Below are positions 1-9,463 of a stretch of DNA of 64,000 nt, one piece after another. A program made the translations under genes and the position numbers. The DNA is from Leucaena leucocephala. Taxonomy: Eukaryota > Streptophyta > Magnoliopsida > Fabales > Fabaceae. The notes below the pieces were generated by a model, which was not told where the DNA came from, did not search any database, and saw nothing but the letters and a program-made list of their open reading frames with translations. Location: positions 12,524,001 through 12,588,000 of the forward strand of contig CM073558.1 of NCBI GenBank assembly GCA_037074615.1, written 5' to 3'. The first letter of the stretch is position 1, and every line of letters starts with the position of its first letter.

Positions 1-830
1 TAAGGTGTCCCTGTGGGACCCACCAAGATACCACATGTCTTTATTTTAAGGAGGAAGAAGATTAAGCCATGTATTAATAATAAAATAATGTGGAGAAAGA
101 AGGTTAAGCATGATTAAGGAATAACTCAACCAATCAGAAGCCATATTAAGGAGCTATAATAATTAGGAACTTGAGAGGTACAATGGTCCATCCAACCCCA
201 AAAATTGGCTATAAATACCCCCTAAATTCCCTTCAATTTCATGCAGCCATACGCATGGGGAGATTATGCCAACGTTTTCACTCAAACCTAAAGGATAAGA
301 AAGAACAAATAGCTAAAGTGATCAAGTTAGTAAGGAATCAAGGTAAGTGATTAATCCTAGGTTTTATTCTTGTAATTTAGGAACTTGATCTTCAGGATTT
401 TAATGGATGAAAAATGAGAAATCCCTTTAGGTATATGCTGGCCAAAATTTGGCTTTTTAGGGGGAGGAATGAATTAAAGTTAGAAGCATGAAATTGAGAC
501 CTAGACAAGCATATATTGATTATCATACTTTGAATTAATTATGTAATCCTTGATTTCCTAATGTTGAGAACATTTCAGCCTGAACAATAATTGGACAAGA
601 GAAGATAATTTTGATACTTCAAATTGTGTTAAAAATGCAAAAATGTGTAGGATTGGACCAAGGGTCAAGAGTTGAAAGCATTGGAATTAAAAGTGAAATT
701 TTTGGAAAATCCCTTGTGCATTTCTATTCTATTATGTCAAGACCTTCAAGGAGGATGATTTGCATGGATTGTCATCATCCTATGCATCAAAATAAGATTA
801 ATTACACCCTATTAATGTAGTATAAGGCAC
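1..830 (+). mobile_element. Partial family G LTR, diverged, running off the left edge
   Basis: The first ~60 bases match, in reverse complement, the sequence around 58440-58535, which lies inside another long LTR. A TATA box (209-217) is followed by a GTAAGT splice-donor-like site at 343, the same arrangement as in the LTRs at 3186 and 59468. Bases 660-800 resemble the downstream LTR segment that begins 'gcattagaat' in other copies, but with many differences. The LTR start lies outside the window and the right limit is approximate, since similarity fades after about 800. No coding capacity was seen; the short open frame at 611-820 is not conserved in other copies. Confidence 0.6.
209..217 (+). 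promoter_or_regulatory. TATA box of the partial LTR
   Basis: CTATAAATA is followed by a run of C, the same context as in five other family G LTRs. It is presumably the core promoter of the element. Whether this copy is active cannot be told. Confidence 0.6.
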
Positions 831-2399
831 AACCTATCATTTTTCTTGAGGAACATTTTTATTCGAAACCTAGCAAACTAGTGACAAAACTATTGAAAAC
901 CTGAGTGAAAGTAAAATTTAGTTTTTGGGTTTGATTGATTTTTGAAGTAATAAAATAAGAGTGTAGTAAAATAAATATTTTTGTATTTTTAATTAAGTTG
1001 GAAAATGAGTGGATTTTGAAAGGAATGTGTTGAGACAGACTCTTGATGCTGGAAAACTATTTATTCTTGCTCTTAATATGATATGTGGTTTTAAAATCAC
1101 TAAGTCTTAACAGAAACCTCAATCGATCGATTGAGTCCAGAACATTAGCATTCCTCAAAATCCTTTGATCAAAGCTGGTTTACTTAGTGTGCAATTTAAC
1201 TAAAATGATGTAGAAGCCCTCAAATGATCATCAATCGATGACCATAGATTTCAAGTAATCAAATTAGTTAGCAATGATCGTTGATAAAAACCCAATTATC
1301 CAAAAATCAAAATTGAAATATTCATATTAAGCCAATATCTAAATCATCCAAATTTAATTACAAAACTTAATCATAGAATAATCAATCGATATCTAATCCT
1401 TACTCATAAAATCAAAACCCGAGATCTAGGAATTCCATAAACACAAGAAAGGTGATATTAAAACAGAAAATGCCACATGTGTGATATAGTCCATGAGCTC
1501 AAGATATGCGATCCATCACCAAGACACTAAAGATTTAGCCTCTCATAATTCCCACTGTGCCGCAATCGCTATCCAGATATGATGCTATGAAGAAAGTAGA
1601 AATAGGTGATAGATTAATAATGTAGAGATATGGCATTATATGGAAAGGTGCAGCAAGATGGAAGATGAGTATGTAGGTTGTCGATAAGGTGTAGAGAGGA
1701 TTTGAGTACTGCTTCTTAGCCTAATCAGGTCCAAAAACCAACCTCCCCACGTCTGTAGCTTCCTCTTCCTTTTATTCCCACATGACTTAATCCAAAACAT
1801 GTAGCTTTAGCATTATCTCTTTTAGTCGCAACCAGATCCATGTTTAGGTTGTGATCTATAAACACAGAGAAACTTCCTAGAAGAAATTGGGTTGTGACCT
1901 TTGGACACTTTAGTCGCGACTAAAAAGCACAGAAGCATTATCTAATTTTCTTTGTCTTGTGATTTCTTTTCTACTCACGTTAGTCCTCCAAGATACTTAT
2001 GATTCAAAACCAAAGCTCACTGTAAAAGTCCAAATCAGTGGAGAACAATATTTATGCAATTTGTAAGAGTTAACCTATGATTTTGTCACACAAAAGAAAT
2101 AGAGACGATTTTAAAGACAAGCATCATATCCCTCACCTTTCAGTTACTTCTCTTCCTCCCCTGGTTCTTACTTTGGTAGAGTGCCTTGAGGAACTCATCC
2201 TGTACTTCCAAGGCCTAGAGGACTCAGTGGAATAACTAACTCTGAGATTTGAGAGACTAGAAGACAATTTTAGAGCTTTTTGCTCTCAATTTTTTTGTAA
2301 TTTATAGAATTATAGTTTCTATAATGATGTTTATCCTAAATCTGAGTCTAAGTGAAAGGCCTTACCTTTCTCTTGCTCTTCTTTTGTTGATGTCATGAC
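831..2399. other. Unassigned decayed sequence with interspersed palindromic words
   Basis: No gene or recognisable element domain. Around 1115-1390 the word ATCGAT and relatives recur (1118-1130, 1231, 1384). Around 1815-1925 a GTCGCGAC-like word recurs, as it does inside family G and Athila-like interiors elsewhere in the window. This suggests a decayed retrotransposon interior, but I cannot place it in a named family. Confidence 0.4.
1815..1925. repeat. Cluster of GTCGCGAC-like words
   Basis: TAGTCGCAACC, GGTTGTGATC, GGTTGTGACC and TAGTCGCGACT occur within about 110 bases, separated by unrelated spacers. Most variants differ from GTCGCGAC by C-to-T or G-to-A at the CpG positions. Larger clusters of the same word lie at 7805-8010, 26700-27060 and 52145-52500. 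Confidence 0.5.
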
Positions 2400-3185
2400 A
2401 AAAAGGAGCATAATATATTATATATAGGTTGATAGAAAGTTTTTTCATATTTCAAAGTTTACATGTAAAGTTAGTAAAGTTTGAATGAAGTTTAACAAGT
2501 TTCTTGTTCTAACATGGTGGTCATTTTATTTTCCAAAAACTAAAGGAAAAAATATAAAAGAATAAAATAATAAGATTGAAACTGGACATGTCAACGTCAG
2601 GTGTATATTTCCACCCTTTCTATACCTTATGCAAATTTCATCCAGTGTAAATTTGCTTCTTAAATAGATTTTAATTAAAAAATTATCGGTGGCATCTTTC
2701 TACACTGATTGTCCATTTGATTCGGTGTTGAAAACTTTCTAAACCTTATGTGAATTATGTCTGATTTAGAAAAAAGTTCTTTTCACACAGAATATCCATT
2801 TCATCAAGTATATATTGGCTTTTGAAATAATTTAATCAAAAACCCCTTTGCGTGTCTCTCATCTCATATTTTTCACTAGTTCATGTCCGTGTTCTTGGCC
2901 ATTCTATCATGATGAGTTTTGTTTTGAACTCATTGTCTTAAGAACTAAAAATTTATACCCTGGTAGCTTTTGCTGTTATTTGTGTGGATTCATTGCTGTC
3001 ATTTACTTGTTTCAATTGGTGAGTTCTTCCACTTGTTCGTGATATATTCTCTACCAGAATTTGCTTCAAGCTAGGTTTTCTTATTTTCTTGTTTTCTTCT
3101 TTTTTAGCCTTACATAAATATGGATCACAGTTGAATAAATACTAAACAAACAAGTTCAATTTATGAGGAAGGGACTTGTTACTAT
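2400..3185. other. AT-rich sequence without identified features
   Basis: No gene and no match to the other elements in the window. Two stretches near 2600-2680 and 2723-2800 share short words ('ctttcta', 'ccttatg', 'tccatttgat'-like), which could be an old imperfect duplication, but similarity is too weak to be sure. The 64-codon open frame at 2848-3042 shows no recognisable domain. Confidence 0.4.
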
Positions 3186-4545
3186 TGTCACATCCAAATT
3201 TTTCCTTATATGTATAATACTGATAAGGGAAAGAGGTTTGGAAAGGATTGTGATGATGAATATAAAGGAAAAAATAACGATTAGACACAGGTATAAAGAT
3301 GAGGGACTAAAATGAAAACTCTAAAATTTCTATAGTGCAATTATGAAACGTTGAGGGCCTAAAGTGTAATTTTTGAAAGTTCTAGGCAAAATGGTAATTA
3401 TGGAAAGTTGAGCCAAAAAAGGCCCAAAAATACCTGAAATCATATTAGTCCAAAATTTTTCTATTAATTAGAGAAAATTATTCTGATAAGTTTGATACAA
3501 CATAGAATTTTGATTTGAGGTCTCAAAAAATTAATACAAATTTCTAAAGAAAGAAAAATTAATATAGTACCATTTGGACTAGAGAATCAAATGAAATTTG
3601 ACATTAAATTCCTATAATTAATATAAGAATTTATGAAACTAATAGAGCTCAAAATAGAGTTATGTAGAATTTATTATGAAATTTACAGTGGATTAAAATA
3701 CCTGATAAATATGTTTTAAAGGAATTTCTCTTTATTAAGCCTATGAAGGTAGTGGATCATGTAGAGGGCCCAAAATGGTGCCTTATAGGCCCAACAATAT
3801 TTTTAGATAAGTGTTTGCGCTAGGGCTAATAAAGACTCAGAAAAATGTAAAATTACAAAAATGCTACTGAGTGTGCCACTGTGTTGTGTCAATGACCCAA
3901 AGATAAATGAAGGGCATTTTGGTCATTTGACTAAGGTCAGGGAATACTTCGATGATGTGTGAAAAGACAATAATGTCCTTTGAGATATTAAAGTGAAATC
4001 AAATACCCATAAAGGGTCTTGGGGAAATATAGGGACTTTTTATCAAGACTTCTGGGTCTAAAAAATTATGAGACTTTGCAAGGAATTTATTTTACATTAT
4101 AATTAATTTCTAAAAATGTTAGAAGCATTAAAAGAGGTTTCTAGCATTGATTTCAAGATCAGGGTAATTTAATAATATTGGTATAAGGAAAATGCCTTGA
4201 GATTTATGCCAATTAGCAATTGGACCTAAGAGAGGCCCAAGATTTCGTCCTAGGGTAACTCAATAAGTCTCAAAAGTTGTATTAGAGCCCAAGTCCAATA
4301 ATGAATAATTTATGAATTTTTTAAAAAGAAAAGAAAAAGGAATCAAGTAAGAATTAGGGTCTACAAATGGTGGGACCCACAAGACTTCACACATGGCATA
4401 CAAGGAAAGGGGAAGAGAAGTGTTTTGTCATATGATCTTAACTCAAATTGGCTTAGTGGGAAAGTTTGATATAAGAGCAATTATGAGCCATTAGATCAAA
4501 TAGTGCACAAAGTAATCTTGACCATCAATTTTCCATGGGATTTTT

Positions 4546-4554
4546 CTATAAATA
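4546..4554 (+). promoter_or_regulatory. TATA box of LTR G1
   Basis: CTATAAATA followed by CCCC, about 1.36 kb into the LTR. The donor-like GT at 4679 is 131 bases beyond the TATAAA, nearly the same spacing as in other copies. Confidence 0.6.
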
Positions 4555-5060
4555 CCCCTATATTTTTTGTCCAAAACCGTGGCTTTGGAACCCTTGGGGG
4601 AGGTGCTGCCCAAATACCAACTCAAGCTAAGACAAAGAAGATTCAAGGTGCCAAAGTTCAAGCTAGCTAAGGATCAAGGTAAGTGATCTATCCTATCTTG
4701 CTTTCCTTTAATTTGAGGGGCTTGAACTTAGGGTTTTCATGAAAGAAATATGAGGTTTCTCTAGGTTATATGTGCTGTCCAAAAACCCTAGATGAAAGGA
4801 GAAAGAAGAAATAAAAGTTAGAATTATGTGATTGATGCTTGAACAAGCTTGTGAGATTATTGGTTATTGAATTAAGTTTATATTCTTGACTTTGTAATGA
4901 TTGAGATCTTTCAGTTTGCAATGTTCATGATAGAAGAAGATGCAATTTCAATGATCTAATGATTCCATTGAATTTATATAATGATTTTGTATATAATTGG
5001 ATAGGTTTTGAACCTTCGAAGCATTAGAATTGAAAGTTATAATTCTTGAAATTCTTCTCT

Positions 5061-5088
5061 ATCACTATTCACTTGCATGAATAGTGAT
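5061..5088 (+). other. Conserved hairpin in the LTR leader
   Basis: Arms ATCACTATTCA and TGAATAGTGAT are perfectly complementary around the loop CTTGCA. The same hairpin lies at 21210-21233 and 61234-61256, and in reverse in the minus-strand LTRs near 10969, 13911, 46708 and 55368. Arm sequences change in paired fashion between copies (see findings). Confidence 0.65.
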
Positions 5089-6393
5089 TAGAATTTCATG
5101 ATTCTTCTAATGGTTTTAAAACAAAAAGTTGTGTGGGATAAAGTAGAGAAACAAGTATTAGAAGCATTGGAATCAAAATGAAACTTTTTGTAATAATTGT
5201 GTATATGTTGCAAATCTGTCTAGAACAATGCATAGGAGCTAGAATTTCATGATTCTAAGCTCATAAATGGATTCAAAAGATGAAATTGTGTGGGGTAAAG
5301 TTAAGACATCAATTGATCCAAAAGCCAAGTCAATTAGTAAAGATCAAAGGAAGTTATGTTAGTTAAAATAAGTTTAATGGTTAAGGAAGTTAGATTATGA
5401 TGGATGGATGATTATGTGAAGTTAGTATTTATTTGTGGACTCCAAAGAGACAGCCACACATCAAAGATAAGTAAGAAGAAAGAGGAAAAGTATAGTTATA
5501 GTGAAAGAAAGTCAAGTATATAAGGTAGTGAACTTATCCTAAACTTGTATGCATTGAATGTTATGTCTATATTGAATTGTGTTGTATATGTGTTTATGAT
5601 TGAAGCTCTGTTTCTATGATTACTTTGGCCAATTGTACTTCATATGTTACATGGAAGCATGCACATTACACAATGTTAACATCTTCATAATCAAGCACAA
5701 GTATTTACATTAATACATGCATTGTTTAGTACCATTTGCTACTGAGACTTCCCCATAAATCTCACTCCATCCATGTAATCCCAATCCCAGCATGTTTATT
5801 AATGATGAAAGATTATGAAGAAGCATAAAGAGAAGTTAGGGATTGGATAATGTAAATGTTATATGATGAATGTATAAATGTTGCAAGTAATGATGTTATA
5901 TGACATGTTTGAGCCTCAATATTTATAATGTAATGAAAAATAGTAAATGATGAGATAAATGTATGAAATTTTACAGATGTTTACCATGTCAAGGTTCATT
6001 TTGACACCAAAAACACCTTATTTTGATGTTTGTATAGAGAGAACGAATTTTCAAAAGTAAGGGACCATAATTTATTTTTAGAATTTTTGACTAAGTGAAA
6101 GAAATCTTTGGCGAATAAACTATATTAATTGACTAAGCATTTGGTCTGGAAATTATTTTTCCCTAGAATTTCAAGATTTTTCTTCATGTATCTTTTTGAA
6201 CCACATCATTTCAATTTTTCTAAAATTAATTAGGATTTTCTGAAACTCATTGCCGAATCTGGAATACCATATGAACAGTAACTCGAGAAGAGTAAAAATT
6301 CCATATTTAGCTAATGGACTTCTTAGATCTTGTAAGTGGTTCTAAATGTTAATTAATGGTCCCTAAGACATATAAAAGTAAGGATATTTATTT

Positions 6394-6405
6394 TGATATC
6401 AGAGC
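6394..6405 (+). promoter_or_regulatory. Primer-binding site (initiator tRNA-Met type)
   Basis: TGATATCAGAGC differs by one base from the plant consensus TGGTATCAGAGC that pairs with the 3' end of initiator tRNA-Met. It lies 3 bases after the LTR end, which fixes the LTR limit and the plus orientation of this copy. Confidence 0.75.
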
Positions 6406-7235
6406 ATAAGTTTATGGCATAATATAAGACAGTCCCTAGACCCTAACTTTAATTAGTAAGTACATTGTTAAGTTAGGGTATTTGATGGGATAGTTAGTGT
6501 TGCTTATTTAAGCAAATTTTGCATAAGTAGATATAGGATTTCATAAAGTTAAGTCAGAGTCATCAGTTAATAAAGGAGACCCCCGGCCAATAATGATATA
6601 TGAAGATGATGTACATCCAAACTTTGATCATCCTTCAAATAGTAAAGAGAGTTCAGATGGTAGTATAGGGGATTAATGAGGGAGGTTTATAGTAGAATAT
6701 CACATAGATGCTTATGTAGACTCAAACCTATAATTTAGAGGTTATGTAGATGTTCAACCTGATGTTGCACTTTCATCAGATGATAATGAGTCTAGTAATT
6801 CTATACAGTATGAGTTTGTTGGAGTACCCTCTAATCCTGATTAAGCCATGTTCCTCTAATAAGAGGACAAATTATGGCTAACGAAGCTGAGTCCTGGAAC
6901 TGAATTATAGGTAGACCTGACATTATTCCTCCTTCGCCAGAGTTTAAGGATAGATTTGATATGAGTAACCTATCATAGTCCCTTAATCTAGAGATTCATT
7001 TAGAGTCTATGACAATCCCTTTATATTCTCGTAGTCCAGGAATATATGGCTATACAGATAAACATTAGTGTGATGCTCCTAGTCCTAGTCAACCCCAACC
7101 TTCTTTTTAAAGAGAAATAATGTTAACTATATCAGTCTCAAGAAAGCTGTGGATAGTGAATTACTCAGTCTAGGTCAAGGAATAAAAAGAAGTAAAGATC
7201 AAGAGTAGTTAGTTTATCTGTTTTTCCTCAATGTC

Positions 7236-7424
7236 ATGGCAAGGATGATAAACAAATATACAATAGAGGGAATTGATCTGAATCAAGTTTATACTCTAGA
7301 AGATTGGCATGAGATGGTAGTGAGCCAGATATTACCATATACTCTTACATGGCACATAGAGCTAAGTGAGTTTTTGGCAAATAATTCACCAGCTGATATA
7401 CAGGGGTGGCATTTTTGTGTGTAA
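7236..7424 (+). pseudogene. Short conserved frame in the family G leader/gag region
   Basis: A 62-codon frame (MARMINKYTIEGIDLN at its start). A diverged counterpart is encoded on the minus strand near 52850-53135 in the full element, with similar words (MISRYTIKGLNLN, VYTLEE, HEMVVSQILPYT) but interrupted by stops. Shared residues across two diverged copies suggest that it once coded for protein, perhaps the N-terminal part of a gag-like polyprotein. I do not recognise the domain. Confidence 0.4.
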
Positions 7425-7804
7425 AAATACTTGCAGTCCACCATCCCCTATAAAAGAATTTAAAAAGAGTTGAGGGGTATTATAAACATGTAAATAGTGT
7501 AAAGTAAAGTAATTACATAGATGTGTGATAGTTACGATGTACACCGAATATGTAGTTGACATGTATATAATGCATGTACAAATGTTATGGTGATATGAAA
7601 TATGAGTTTTGATGTTATATAATGAAATGATAGTTGGTTGAACATCTATGTGAATATGTTCCTAATTTAATGTGATTATAGTAGATGGATATGAATGATT
7701 TTCAAGTGACTCAAGTTTATTAAAGCTAAGAACAAGAATTAATCATTGCTAGAGTAAAGACTAGACAAAGAACATTAGAAGAGAATGTTTAGAGAAGGCC
7801 ATGT

Positions 7805-8010
7805 CCAACTCGCGATGTAAAAATGTGAAGGTCGTGACTAGTAGTCACAGAGAAGTGAAGTTACAATAAGTCAATTCATAAGACACGACTAATATGCGAA
7901 GTTCAGGTCACGACGGGATAAGACATGTTGCCACGACTGAAGGACACAGAGCCGTCAAGTCATGGCTAGCCACTACTCAGTTCGCGACTACAATGTACAA
8001 AGACATGATA
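7805..8010 (+). repeat. Cluster of GTCGCGAC-like words with 20-27 bp spacing
   Basis: Words such as TCGCGATG (about 7811), GGTCGTGACT (7831), ACACGACT, GTCACGACG, CCACGACTG, GTCATGGCT and TTCGCGACT (7982) recur at intervals of mostly 20-27 bases, with unrelated sequence between. The spacers are not repeats of each other, so this is not an ordinary minisatellite. Confidence 0.65.
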
Positions 8011-8559
8011 ACTAGAATAAAGATGCCAATCTCGCTGAAGTTTATTAGCTAGAGGTAAAACACAGGGTGCAGGCAAGCCAAACAGTACAAGGTACTGAGA
8101 TATAGAATATCAGTTTAAGAAGATGTTGAGAAATAGATCCTTCGTGTTTTCACCAGGAGTTGATCTATGTTATGAAAGACTTTGTTTAGCTAGTCTTTTC
8201 TGAAAAGAATAATTAAAAGTTAGATTGAGACTTGCCTAGAAATAAGCCTAACATATGGCTTTATTTTAGAGACATGATGGTTAATAGATAGAGAGTTAAG
8301 GTTCCTAAAATAAAGGGACTCCATCACGAAGAAATAGTAACTTAGAAGACCTAGGGTAGAGCACCTTAGGGAACAGAAGTAATAGTAGTAGATGATGAAA
8401 GAGATCCATGTGACTTAAGTTAGTCAGGATCAAGAGATAGACTAGAAAGGAACCACAGTATGGTCAAGAGCAGACTAGGACTGATATAGAGATAATAAAG
8501 AGATACAGAAATTGTTCCATATAGATAGAGATTGATCCGCTTACCTAAGAAGTTTTTCT

Positions 8560-8890
8560 CAAATAGTTTATAAGAAGTATTTCTCTCAGTTAGATAGTGA
8601 TGAGAGTGAGGCTAAGAGTTAAAACAAGAAAAGAGAAACCCTTTAATGAATACTTAGCCGAGTTCATCCACATTAACAGTGAGAGTTGAATGACTGAGAA
8701 GTAAGTTCACAGATTGAATTCCATGTTACAAAGACAGTTTTTCTTAGATAGTTGTCGAAGTTCAATAGAGCGATAGATGTATACAAGATTAGAAACAGAA
8801 GTTTGTGATGTATAAAGAAAGAAAGGTAGCCACAGTTTCAAAGATATAGTGACTTCCTTATTCCTTTTGTAGGAAAGAGTAATGAAGGGT
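8560..8890 (+). pseudogene. Decayed gag-like relic of family G
   Basis: Conceptual translation gives pieces such as KPFNEYLAEFIHI, LNSMLQRQFFLDSC and MYTRLETEVCDV, with stops between them. The phrase 'F-x-EYL-x-EF' resembles the capsid-like region of plant Ty3 gag proteins. It is followed by a stretch where a zinc knuckle and pol would be expected, but none is found. The same region exists on the minus strand near 51300-51750. The assignment rests on weak similarity by eye. Confidence 0.35.
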
Positions 8891-9463
8891 TGAGTCTATA
8901 CCCTAGTAAGCGGGTAACATTGCAACCTAAGTGAAATGAGTAAATGACTCAGGTTCCTGAATAAATGATTAGGATCTAGCACTTAAGGTGATGAAGAGAT
9001 AGAATGCTTTCAAGTTTACCCAGTTAATTATTTAATTGCAATATGCATATGAGGGATGGTTAAGCAAATTATGTGAAATGGCTTATGTTGCCATAAGTTA
9101 TGATGAGCAGTTATATCTCCTTGCAGTTGTCATATGATAACATGCATGTTAGAGAATGCTTAAATGATTGCATCTCCTTGCATATTATGCATGTTACAGT
9201 ATGGTATGATGAATGAATACTCCTATTTCGTATTTCATTAAGGGTAGAGTATATGATGAGGAAATTATGTTGCTCCTATACCATACGACATGCAATTAAA
9301 TAATTTAATTTTGTCATGATAAAGCAAGAGAAAAGTGATAAACGAGATAGTTAGCCAGTTAATTCCCAGAGAATATAATGAGAATAACGATGAAGGTTAA
9401 TAGCAAATCTATAGACAATATAACTCATGTGAGAGCCACGTCAACTAGATAAGATGTACATAT

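Larger units (their letters stand above)
3186..6390 (+). mobile_element. Complete 5' LTR of a family G element (copy G1)
   Basis: It begins TGTCACATCC, the counterpart of the TGTCATATCC start seen at 17500 and 59468, and ends just before a primer-binding site. The length of ~3.2 kb agrees with the two LTRs of the full element at 45181-57066. In order it holds a U3-like stretch with blocks shared by all copies, a TATA box at 4546, a splice-donor-like GTAAGT at 4679, a perfect 11-bp hairpin at 5061-5088, and the terminal block 'ggtccctaagac' at 6358. The end has drifted from the expected CA. The interior to its right is cut off at 9463, so this is a 5'-truncated element without its 3' LTR. Confidence 0.8.
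6406..9463 (+). mobile_element. Family G interior, 5' part, truncated
   Basis: About 3 kb that parallels, in opposite orientation, the left-to-PBS part of the full element (roughly 50900-53900). It has a short reading frame at 7236-7424, a GTCGCGAC-like word cluster (7805-8010), a decayed gag-like stretch (8560-8890), then non-coding sequence with 'ctccttgcag' and 'gcatgttaga' words. It stops abruptly at 9463, where an LTR in the opposite orientation begins. No reverse transcriptase or integrase is present. Confidence 0.7.

Noticed and set aside
2560..2830. Possible MITE or old tandem duplication
   Set aside because: Only short words are shared. I could not find terminal inverted repeats with a target duplication.
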